From: Boswellia sacra
Taxonomy: Eukaryota; Streptophyta; Magnoliopsida; Sapindales; Burseraceae
Length of the DNA: 64,000 nt
Assembly: GCA_013180625.2 (NCBI GenBank)
Contig: SNVD02013655.1
Span: 1-64,000 of the forward strand
Reading direction: 5' to 3'
In this document: positions 43,424-53,167 of the stretch, in pieces
Layout of the letters: the number at the start of each line of letters is the position of its first letter
Numbering within the stretch: the stretch's first letter is position 1
The notes under the pieces: model-generated
Databases searched by the model: none
What the model saw: only the letters and a program-made list of their open reading frames with translations
What the model was told of the DNA's origin: nothing
Program-made: the position numbers and the translations under genes

Positions 43424-45160
43424 ATGGCAACTTTTAATTCAACTTCATATGTTGAGGGGCTTTCTATTTCTAGACCTCCATTTTTAATGGAAGTGATTAC
43501 TCTTATTGGAAAACTAGAATGAGTATTTTCTTGAAATCTTTTGATTATGATTTATGGTCTATTGTTTTGAAAGGACCTTTTGTTCCTACCAAAATTGAAA
43601 ATGGGGAATGCATGCTTAAAGAACCTAAAGAGTTTAGTGAAGATGATAAAAAGAAATTGAGTTTGAATGCTAAAGCTATGAATGTGTTATATTTTGCTCT
43701 AGATAGAAATGAGTTTAATAGAATATCTACTTGTTCTACGGCACAAGAAATATGGCACACACTTGAAGTAACTCATGAAGGAACTAGTCAAGTTAAAGAA
43801 TCTAAAATTAGTATGCTCGTTCATAGTTATGAGCTTTTTAAGATGAAATCGAATGAATCAATTTCTGAAATGTTTACTAGATTTACGGATATTATTAATA
43901 GTTTGAAATCTCTTGGTAAATCTTATTCTAATGTTGAAATGGTGAGAAAGATTCTAGGTGTCTACCAAAATCTTGGGAGCCAAAGGTGACGGCAATTCAA
44001 GAAGCAAAGGACCTCACCAAACTACCATTAGAAGAACTTATGGGTTCTCTCATGACTTATGAAATCACCTTGAAGGAGAACGAAGAAGATTTCAAGAAAA
44101 AGAAAAATATCGCTTTCAAATCTTCAACAAAAGAAGATGATGAGTCCAACGATGAAGGAGATGATGAAGATCTTGCATTCATCACAAGAAATCTAAAAAG
44201 GATGATTAGAAGAAACCAAGGATTCAAGAAGAACTCTAGAAGGGAGTACAAAGGGCAAAGCTCAAAGCAAGATAAGAAAAATGATCAAGTCATTTGCTAT
44301 GAGTGCAAGAAACCGGGACATGTAAAGATGGATTGTCCTTACTTCAAAATTCAAAACAAGAAATCCAAAGCAATGAAAGCCACAAATTGGGATGATAGTG
44401 AAGCTAGCTCTACCGAAGAAGAAGATTGCGAAGTGGCAAACATGTGCTTCATGGCTTTAAGTGACGATGAGGTAAGTATTCTAAACTATGATCCTAAACT
44501 TTCATATGATGAATTACTTGAAGCATTCCAAATTTTACATGTGCAAATTGATAAGAAAAACTCAAAAATCAATGCTTTCAAAAAGAAGTCAAAAATCATG
44601 TTATCTCAATTGGAAGAGTTGGTAGAAATAAATGAAGCTTTAGAAAATAAAAATGAAATTTTAAAGCAAAAAGATTTTGAAAGTTTGGAAAGTCAAATAT
44701 ATTTTTTAAAAACTGAAAATGAGATTTTAAAACAAAAGGATTTTGATAAATTAGAGAAAGAAATGTTATTTTGGAAAAGGAAAATAATGATTTAAGAAAT
44801 ATTATTGATACTTTTACAAAAAGCACAAATAATTTGAATTCTATGTTACAAAACCAAATGTGTGTTTTTGATAAAAGAGGGATAAGATATAAAACTCATA
44901 AAAATCAAAAGTATTTTAAAAACTATTTTGTTCATGCATCTTCTAGGAATAATCCTAATCATTCATGTACTTATTGTGGAAGAAAATGACACAAAGTGCA
45001 TTCTTGCTATATTAAGAGAAATCTTAATTTGAAACAAATATGGATTCCAAAAAGGACCATAACTAACCCCCAAGGACCCAAGAACATTTGGGTACCAAAA
45101 AGTCGCTCTTTTAATGTTGATTGTAGAAACAAAGGAGTGGCAAACACAAGCGGTACTTAG
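43424..45160 (+). pseudogene. SIRE-1 gag, frameshifted
   Basis: ATG at 43424 matches the intact gag at 51431. One T missing at about 43484, one base lost near 43955 (GATTCTAGGTGTC versus GATTCTTAGGTATC), a shift at about 44763 and a TGA at 44987-44989 within the second zinc knuckle break it into pieces (43519-43989, 43986-44795, 44771-44989). The first zinc knuckle CYECKKPGHVKMDC is intact near 44297. Ends TAG 45158-45160, overlapping the protease frame. Confidence 0.85.
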
Positions 45161-47075
45161 ATAGTGGATGCTCAAGGCATATGACCGGAGATGCCTCCAA
45201 ATTTTCAAGATTAATCATGAAGAAAGGAGGATATGTGACCTTCGGTGATAATGCCAAAGGAAGGGTAATCGGACATGGTGATATTGATGATGATATTGTT
45301 GAGATAGAAGGGCAAATCAAGGAATCAAGGCTTGATGAAAAGAGCCAAGATGAATTACAACTTCAACAAGAAAAGCTTGAGGAAGTAAATGATTCTTCCC
45401 AAGAATTACCAAAGGAATTGAGGTATGCAAAAGCTCACCCTAAAGATCTTATTATTGGTAAACCATCACAAGGTATGAGAACTAGATCTTCTTTTAGAAA
45501 CTTTTGTAATCATTTTGCATTTGTCTCTCAATTTAAACCAAAAACTTTTAAAGAAGCCGAAAATGACGAAAGTTGGATTTTGGCTATGCAAGAAGAATTG
45601 AACCAATTTGAAAGAAATCAAGTTTGGGAATTAGTCCCTAGACCCAAAAAATCATTCTATTATAGGCACTAAATGGATTTTTAGAAATAAAGTAGATGAA
45701 AATGGCACCATTATTAGAAACAAAGCTAGACTTGTTGCTCAAGGATACAATCAAGAAGAAGGTATTGATTATGATGAAACTTTTGCACCGGTTGCTAGAT
45801 TAGAATCCATTAGAATGTTGTGTGCATTTGCATGTTATAAAAATTTTACATTATACCAAATGGAGGTCAAAAGTGCATTTTTAAATGGTTACATTATGGA
45901 GGAAGTATATGTAGAGCAACCTCTTGGTTTTTAAAATCATGATTTTCCAAACCATGTTTTCAAACTCAAAAAGGCACTTTATGGCTTGAAACAAGCACCA
46001 AGAGCATGGTATGATAGATTGAGCAAATTTCTCATTGATAATGGGTTCGAAATGAAAAAAGTTGATACTACTCTTTTTGTTAAAACAAAAAATGATGATT
46101 TATTATTTGTTCAAATCTATGTTGATGATATTATATTTGGTGCTACTAATATTTCTATGTGTGAAGAATTTTCCAAGTGTATGCAACAAGAATTTGAAAT
46201 GAGCTGAATGGGAGAATTAAATTTCTTCCTTGGACTTCAAATCAAGCAATCAATGGATGGGATCTTCATAAATCAAGCTAAATACACAAGAGATCTTCTC
46301 AAGAAGTTTGGCATGGATAATTCAAGGACATATAACACACCTATGGGTACATTAACCAAGCTTGACAAAGATGAGCAAGGAAAAGATGTTGAGGTAACAA
46401 AATATCGAGGTATGATTGGCTCTCTTTTGTATTTAACTGCTAGTAGACCTGATATTATGTTTAGTGTGTGTATGTGCTGTCTCTTATACACATCTAGATG
46501 TGTATAAGAGACAGGAATCTCACCTTAAGGCTGTAAAGAGGATATTTAGATATCTTCTTGGTACCATAAATCTAGGTCTTTGGTATCCTAAGTGTGATAA
46601 TTTTGATCTAATTAGTTATTCTGATGCGGACTTTGCTGGAAGTCTTATTGATAGAAAGAGCACTAGTGGCTCTTGCCATTTTCTAGGACATGCATTAGTA
46701 TCATGGTTTAGTAGAAAACAAAATTCTGCTGCATTATCAACCGCGGAAGCCGAGTATATTGCAGTAGAAAGTTGTTGTGCACAAGCTCTTTGGATGAAAC
46801 AAATTTTAAAAGATTATGGTGTGGTATTTGATCACATTCCCATCAAATGTGATAATACAAGTGCCATTAACATTTCAAAAAATCCCATACAAAACTCTAG
46901 GACTAAGCATATAGAGATTAGACATCATTTTATTAGAGATCATGTGCAAAAAGGTAATATTTCTTTAGAATTTGTTCCCACCGAAAAACAATTAGCTGAT
47001 ATATTTACTAAACCCCTTGGTCAAGATAGATTTTGCATAATTAGAAGAGAATTAGGCATGTTGGATATATCTTAA
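45157..47075 (+). pseudogene. SIRE-1 pol with integrase deleted
   Basis: The protease DSG at 45160-45168 runs into HMTGDASKFSR, then at about 45286 jumps to the integrase-RT linker ([20 protein letters not shown]): 1139 bp present in SIRE-2 are missing. RT: frameshift at about 45650, a TAA at 45932-45934, intact YVDD near 46121, TGA at 46204-46206. At 46477-46514 an adapter palindrome replaces 25 bp of element sequence. RNase H (46515-47075) is open: [39 protein letters not shown]. Confidence 0.85.
46477..46514. other. Head-to-head Tn5 mosaic ends: Nextera mate-pair junction adapter (artefact)
   Basis: CTGTCTCTTATACACATCT (46477-46495) followed directly by its exact reverse complement AGATGTGTATAAGAGACAG (46496-46514). 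These are the 19-bp engineered Tn5 mosaic end and its complement, which together equal the circularisation junction adapter of Nextera mate-pair libraries. It replaces 25 bp that the sister element has at 55622-55646. It is not plant DNA. Confidence 0.97.
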
Positions 47076-47099
47076 TTTTTCTTTTATTTGATAATCTTT

Positions 47100-47315
47100 G
47101 AATGGTAACATATGTTAAGGGGGAGAATATATTTAGGGGGAGTAATTAATTTGATTACATCTTTTTTATGATAACAAAAGGGGGAGAAATGGTTGGATTG
47201 CTTGTATTTATAACAATTGCTCTCTTTTTGTTTATTCTTGATTTCATTTTCATTCTAGATTTTAGATATTATTTTAAAGCAATCAATGGTTTGTCATCAT
47301 CAAAAAGGGGGAGAT
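47100..47315 (+). promoter_or_regulatory. SIRE-1 3' spacer with four polypurine tracts
   Basis: AAGGGGGAGAAT (about 47116), TAGGGGGAGTAA (about 47133), AAAAGGGGGAGAAA (about 47177) and AAAAAGGGGGAGAT (47302-47315, directly before the LTR). Repeated G tracts of this kind are a known mark of SIRE-type elements. A short hydrophobic frame (47168-47365) crosses into the LTR and is not an env gene. Confidence 0.75.
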
Positions 47316-48961
47316 TGTTAGCCCTAAGACTATATGATAATTTTGATGATAACAATACACATTGATTCATTGAGATTTACTAATATATTTATTTATGTGC
47401 AAAAATAAGATTATTGAAATAATTATAAAATCAAGAAGGGGTTTATTAAAATGAAGTGTTGAAGCTTAGGAGAAGACTACATGTTAAAGGCATCAAAGTT
47501 TAAGTACAAGGTTTGATTCAAGGAATGTGATATATGAGCAATGTTCTATCAATTGGTCATATATTTCTCTAAAAATGTCCAAATAATGTGATTCTTGAGC
47601 CTTTGGAAAACTTACTCAATTTATAACATTTAATATGTTTTAAAGAAATTCAAATTTTAAGTGCAAGATCGTCCAAATCATCATGCAAAGTGAAAGACAA
47701 ATGGAAGCAGCTGACATGAGCACCGAATACTCTTTTGGACATATCTTGAGATAGAAAAATCAAAATGACTTGATTCTTGTGGCATTAGAAAGATGACTTA
47801 ATGGGGCACATTTCATATGTTTTGAAGAAATTCAAATTTCAAATGGAAGACCGACATACTTGACATGCAATTCGGTGGACTGACACAGAGAAGAAAAATC
47901 AACTCACATAAGCACCGAATGGTGTTTTGGCTATATCTTAAGATAGAGATATCCAATTGCTTTGATTCTTAATGTTTTGGAAAGCTTATTCAAATATGAA
48001 GATCTTTTATGTTTTGAAGAAATCAAATTTCAAATGGAAGGCTGACAGAATTATCATTCAAGTCAGTGGACAGACACATGGAAGAAAAATCAAGTCACTT
48101 GAGCACCGAATGGTGTTTTGGCCATATCTTGAGCTACAGATATCCAAATGACTTGATTCTTGATGCGTTGGAAAGCTTATTCAAATGTGCAGATCTTTTA
48201 TGTTTTACAGATTTTCAAATTTCAAACGGAACATTGACAAAAATGGCAGACAAATTACGGTTTTTATGATGGGCAGAAAATTTGGAGATGGTGTCTTCAC
48301 TTGATTAAGTTCATCTCATTTGCCTATAAAAGGAGCCATTCTCCCATGCATTCAACAAGTGCAAGAGAAGCATTTTATCAAGCAAAAAAGCCAAGAGAAA
48401 TATCAGTTTATAGAGCTTTTATATTCTTTATCTACTCTTTGAAGAGAGTTGTACTTTTGTTGTAAAATTTTCTTTGTTCTAATATTGTGGTGAGAGTGAG
48501 ATCTTCTTGTAAAGGATAAAAGTTATCCTTGAGAGAACTCTTTCCTTGGTGAGGTTGTTCATCAAGAAGAACTCTTGGTGTGGTGTTATCAAGAGTTGAA
48601 AGAAAAAAAGTCTTGGTGAGTTGTTCATCAAGCAAGTTGTAAAGTATTCTACAACTTAGTGGAAAGCCTAGCTTGTGGGAGCTAGGAGCCCGTGGACGTA
48701 GGCAAGGTTTGCCGAACCACGTAAATTGAGTTTGCACTCTCTCTATCCCTATACTCTTTACATTTACTTGCACTTGAGATTATTTATTATTGCTATTCTC
48801 TTGATTGCATCTTAGATAACTTCTATTTTCATCTTCTTCACTTCTATTCTCAAAAGAAAAAGTGAAATAATTTTTATCTTTCAAGAAAAGTTTTATAAAT
48901 TCGTTTTGATAAATAAAACCCAATTCACCCCCCCTCTTGGGTTGTCATACCTGGGTCAACA
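47316..48961 (+). repeat. 3' LTR of SIRE-1 (1646 bp)
   Basis: TGTTAGCCCTAAGAC ... CTGGGTCAACA; closely matches the 5' LTR with scattered small indels and substitutions. Confidence 0.9.
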
Positions 48962-49108
48962 CAAACTTCCCTAGATAAATTTAACTATAAATAATTAAAA
49001 GTATCATATATTGCCAATGAAATGCAATTCAATGCTCCTTGATATATGAGGAATGCTACTTCCAAAACACACTCTAAAACCATGCACCATGGAAAAAGTT
49101 GAAGGACA

Positions 49109-49438
49109 TTTATTTTGAAGGAGGTGGAGAGAAGAATGGGATAGAGGGGATTGTAGTGGGGATAGTAGGGATTGAAGGGATGCTTGGTAAAGGCATTAAA
49201 GTGACCTTTGGGATAGTAGGAGCGCTTGGTGTGCTTGTAGGTAGTGGTGACAATGTGGGCAAGGACGGTTGAGTGGTGGGCAATGTTGGCAATGTAGGCT
49301 ATGGCGGTGTAGGAATCGAAGGCCAAGGTGGCAATGTCGTAGGCAATTAAATAAATGACGAGCTGCAAGCCCAACACACACGGACGAGAATGTCAAAGCA
49401 ACAAAGAAAGCCAAGAGGAAGCACTTGTTGGAGGCCAT
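49109..49438 (-). pseudogene. Proline-rich protein A', frameshifted copy
   Basis: It starts with an intact signal peptide much like gene A (MASNKCFLLAFFVALTFSSV, then CVGLAARHL). A frameshift soon after (about 49360) and an in-frame TAG at about 49301 separate this from the proline-rich part, readable as PTLPTLPTTQPSLPTLSPLP, then STPSAPTIPKVTLMPLPSIP to TAA at about 49110. The repeat differs from gene A (TP/SP-rich, few Met), so A' diverged before it died. TATA box TATATAAA at 49544-49551. The copia insertions on both sides separate it from the rest of the cluster. Confidence 0.8.
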
Positions 49439-49543
49439 TTTTTAGGTTGTCAAGAAAGAGATTATTTGAATTGTAGAAGATGAATGAGCAAAAAGAGCTT
49501 TTTTTTTAAGATTTGAGTGGTGAAACCAAGGATTCGTGTTGGG

Positions 49544-49551
49544 TTTATATA
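49544..49551 (-). promoter_or_regulatory. TATA box of A'
   Basis: TATATAAA on the minus strand in the same GTGTTGGGTTTATATA context as gene A (38671-38685). Confidence 0.65.
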
Positions 49552-49723
49552 GGAGAAAATAGAAACCTACCAAAGAGGTCAATCAGATTGGTGAACAAGC
49601 TATCAGTATGGTTGGGAATAACTAGCAAACCATTTTGAAATTGCTCTTATTAGTTTACCATCTCATCCAAAGTGTTCTTGAAAAATTTGTAAACAAATAT
49701 TTTGCAGCATATCTGGTTGGTTC

Positions 49724-51373
49724 TGTTAGCCCTAAGGTTACGTGATAATTTTGATGATAACAATACACATTGATTAATTGAGATTTACTAACATGTTTAT
49801 TTATGTGCAAGAGTAAGATCATTGAAATAATTTTAAAATCAAGAAGAGGCTTATTAAAATGAAGTGTTGAAGCTAAGGAGAAGACTACATGTTAAAGGCA
49901 CAAAAGCTTAAGAACAAGGATTGACTCAAGGAATGTGACACATGAGCAATGTTCAATCAATTGGTCATATATATCTCTACAAATATCCAAATGACGTGAT
50001 TCTTGAGCCTTTGGAAAGCTACTCAATTTATAACATTTCATATGTTTTAATGAAATTCAAATTTCAAGTGCAAGGTAGTCCAAATCATCATGCAAGTTGA
50101 AAGACAAATGGAAGCAGCTGACATGAGCACCGAATACTCCTTTGGTCATATCTTGAGCTAGAAAACTCAAAATGACTTGATTCTTACGGCATTGGAAAGA
50201 AGACTTAATGAGGAATATTTCATATGTTTTGAAAAAATTCAAATTTCAAACAGAAGGCCGACATAATTGACATACAATTCGGTGGACTGACACAAAGAAG
50301 AAAAATCAACTCACATGAGCACCAAATGGTCTTTTGGCCATATCTTAAGATAGAGATATCCAATTGCTTTGATTCTTAATGTTTTGGAAAGCTTATTCAA
50401 ATATGAAGATCTTTTATGTTTGAAGAAATTCAAATTTCAAATGGAAGGCTGACAGAATTATCATTCAAGTCAGTGGACAGACACATGGAAGAAAAATCAA
50501 GTCACTTGAGCACCGAATGGTGTTTTGGCCATATCTTGAGTTACAGATATCCAAATGACTTGGTTCTTGATGCGTTGGAAAGCTTATTCAAATGTGCAGA
50601 TCTTTTATGTTTTGCAGATTTTCAAATTTCAAAAGAAACATTGACAAAAATGGCAGACAAGATTACAGTTTTTATGATGGGCAGAAAATTTGGAGATGGT
50701 GTCTTCACTTGATTAAGTTCATCTCATTTGCCTATAAAAGGAGCCATTCTCACATGCATTCAACAAGTGCAAGAGAAGCATTTTATCAAGCAAAAAAGCC
50801 AAGAGAAATATCAAGTTTATAGAGCTTTTATATTCTTTATCTACTCTTTGAAGAGAGTTGTACTGTTGTTGTAAAAACTTTTCTTTGTTCTTATATTGTG
50901 TGAGAGTGAGATCTTCTTGTAAAGGATAAAAGATATCTTTGAGAGAACTCTTTTCTTGGTGAGGTTGTTCATCAAGAAGAACTCTTGGTGTGGTGTTATC
51001 AAGAGTTGAAGGAAAAAAGTCTTGGTGATGTTGTTCATCAAGCAAGTTGTAAAGTATTCTACAACTTAGTGGAAAGCCTAGCTTGTGGAGGAGCTAGGAG
51101 CCCGTGGACGTAGGCAAGGTTTGCCGAACCACGTAAATTGAGTTTGCACTCTCTCTATCCCTATACTCTTTACATTTAATTGCACTTGAGATTTTTTATT
51201 ATTGCTATTCTCTTGATTGCATCTTAGACAACTTCTATTTTCATCTTCTTCACTTCTATTCTCAAAAGAAAAAGTGAAATAATTTTTATCTTTCAAGAAA
51301 AGTTTTATAAATTCGTTTTGATAAATAAAACCCAATTCACCCCCCCTCTTGGGTTGTCATACCTGGGTCAACA
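49724..51373 (+). repeat. 5' LTR of SIRE-2 (1650 bp)
   Basis: TGTTAGCCCTAAGGTTACG ... GGGTCAACA; TATAAAAG at 50733-50740. Confidence 0.9.
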
Positions 51374-51375
51374 AG

Positions 51376-51387
51376 TGGTATCAGAGC
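51376..51387 (+). promoter_or_regulatory. SIRE-2 primer binding site
   Basis: TGGTATCAGAGC, initiator tRNA-Met complement, two bases after the LTR. Confidence 0.9.
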
Positions 51388-51430
51388 AAGGTTGCTCATT
51401 TTTTTTTTAAATCTTAATCGATTTTGAGCT

Positions 51431-53167
51431 ATGGCAACTTTTAATTCAACTTCATATGTTGAGGGACTTTCTATCTCTAGACCTCCATTTTTTAATGGAA
51501 GTGATTACTCTTATTGGAAAACTAGAATGAGGATTTTCTTGAAATCTTTTGATTATGATTTGTGGTCTATTGTTTTGGAAGGACCTTTTGTTCCTACCAA
51601 AATTGAAAATGGGGAATGCATGCTTAAAGAAACTAAAAAGTTTAGTGAAGATGATAAAAAGAAATTGAGTTTGAATGCTAAAGCTATGAATGTGTTATAT
51701 TGTGCTCTAGCTAGAAATGAGTTTAATAGAATATCTACTTGTTCTACGGCACAAGAAATATGGCACACACTTGAAGTAACTCATGAAGGAACTAGTCAAG
51801 TTAAAGAATCTAAAATTAGCATGCTAGTTCATAGTTATGAGCTTTTTAAGATGAAATCGAATGAATCAATTTCTGAAATGTTTACTAGATTTACGAATAT
51901 TGTCAATGCTTTGAAATATCTTGGTAAATCTTATTCTAATGTTGAAATGGTGAGAAAGATTCTTAGGTATCTACCAAAATCTTGGGAGCCAAAGGTGACG
52001 GCAATTCAAGAAGCAAAGGACCTCACCAAACTACCATTAGAAGAACTTATGGGTTCTCTCGTGAGTCATGAAATCACCTTGAAGGAGAATGAAAGAGATT
52101 TCAAGAAAAAGAAAAATATCGCTTTCAAATCTTCAACAAAAGAAGATGATGAGTCCGACGATGAAGGAGATGATGAAGATCTTGCATTCATCATAAGAAA
52201 GCTAAAAAGGATGATTAGAAGAAACCAAGGATTCAAGAAGAACTCTAGAAGGGAGTACAAAGGGCAAAGCTCAAAGCAAGATAAGAAAAATGATCAAGTC
52301 ATTTGCTATGAGTGCAAGAAACCGGGACATGTAAAGATGGATTGTCCTTACTTCAAAAGTCAAAACAAGAAATCCAAAGCAAGGAAAGCCACAAATTGGG
52401 ATGATAGTGAAGCTAGCTCTACCGAAGAAGAAGATTGCGAAGTGGCAAACATGTGCTTCATGGCTTTAAGTGACGATGAGGTAAGTATTCTAAACTATGA
52501 TCCTAAACTTTCATATGATGAATTACTTGAAGCATTCCAAAATTTACATGTGCAAATTGATAAGAAAAACTCAAAAATCAATGCTTTCAAAAAGAAGTCA
52601 AAAATCATGTTATCTCAATTAGAAGAGTTGGTAGAAATAAATGAAGCTTTAGAAAATGAAAATGAAATTTTAAAGCAAAAAGATTTTGAAAGTTTGGAAA
52701 GTCAAATACATTTATTAAAAACTGAAAATGAGATTTTAAAACAAAAGGATTTTGATAAATTAGAGAAAGAAAATGTTATTTTGAAAAAGAAAAATAATGA
52801 TTTAAGAAATATTGTTGATAGTTTTACAAAAAGCACAAAAAAATTGAATTCTATGTTACAAAACGAAATGTGTGCTTTTGATAAAAGAGGGATAGGATAT
52901 AAAACTCATAAAAATCAAAAGTATTTTAAAAATTATTTTGCTCATGCATCTTTTAGGAATAATCCTAATCATTCATGTACTTATTGTGGAAGAAAAGGAC
53001 ACAATATGCATTCTTGCTCCATTAAAAGAAATCCTAATTTGAAACAAATATGGGTTCCAAAAAGTATCATAACTAACCCCCAAGGAACCAAGAACTTTTG
53101 GGTACCAAAAAGTTACTCCTTGAATGTTGATTGTAGAGACAAAGTGGCAAACACAAGTGGTACTTAG
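51431..53167 (+). CDS. SIRE-2 Gag (578 aa)
   Basis: The complete open frame encodes the structural protein that packages element RNA. N-terminal gag domain (residues about 20-200: ISRPPFFNGSDYSYWKTRM, then IWHTLEVTHEGTSQVKESK). A Lys/Asp/Glu-rich linker follows, then a CCHC zinc knuckle CYECKKPGHVKMDC (about residues 292-305), a long coiled coil (about 375-480, with two near-identical ENEILKQKDF repeats) and a second CCHC knuckle CTYCGRKGHNMHSC (about 516-529). It ends at TAG 53165-53167, which overlaps the Asp codon of the protease active site in the -1 frame. The start ATG follows the primer site by 43 bp and matches SIRE-1. Confidence 0.9.
   Translation: MATFNSTSYVEGLSISRPPFFNGSDYSYWKTRMRIFLKSFDYDLWSIVLEGPFVPTKIENGECMLKETKKFSEDDKKKLSLNAKAMNVLYCALARNEFNRISTCSTAQEIWHTLEVTHEGTSQVKESKISMLVHSYELFKMKSNESISEMFTRFTNIVNALKYLGKSYSNVEMVRKILRYLPKSWEPKVTAIQEAKDLTKLPLEELMGSLVSHEITLKENERDFKKKKNIAFKSSTKEDDESDDEGDDEDLAFIIRKLKRMIRRNQGFKKNSRREYKGQSSKQDKKNDQVICYECKKPGHVKMDCPYFKSQNKKSKARKATNWDDSEASSTEEEDCEVANMCFMALSDDEVSILNYDPKLSYDELLEAFQNLHVQIDKKNSKINAFKKKSKIMLSQLEELVEINEALENENEILKQKDFESLESQIHLLKTENEILKQKDFDKLEKENVILKKKNNDLRNIVDSFTKSTKKLNSMLQNEMCAFDKRGIGYKTHKNQKYFKNYFAHASFRNNPNHSCTYCGRKGHNMHSCSIKRNPNLKQIWVPKSIITNPQGTKNFWVPKSYSLNVDCRDKVANTSGT

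Larger units (their letters stand above)
41718..48961 (+). mobile_element. SIRE-1: SIRE/Maximus-like copia element, internally deleted (TSD CAAAC)
   Basis: LTRs 41718-43368 and 47316-48961 (TGTTAGCCC...GGGTCAACA), primer binding site, gag-pol, several AGGGGGAG tracts, and a perfect 5-bp duplication CAAAC at 41713-41717 and 48962-48966. Long LTRs (about 1.65 kb), the gag style and the repeated G tracts fit the SIRE/Maximus lineage. Compared with the neighbour at 49724-58100, it lacks 1139 bp of integrase and has several frameshifts. It also contains a sequencing-adapter palindrome at 46477-46514. It sits between the spacer and the A' gene of the proline-rich cluster. Confidence 0.9.

Noticed and set aside
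44057..44251. Ser/Phe-rich minus-strand frames in gag (also 52066-52260)
   Set aside because: Antisense shadows of the Lys/Glu/Asp-rich gag linker.
47168..47365. Hydrophobic frame after SIRE-1 pol (also 56297-56497 in SIRE-2) as an env-like gene
   Set aside because: Too short, contains the polypurine tracts and runs into the LTR; SIRE env-like genes are far longer.
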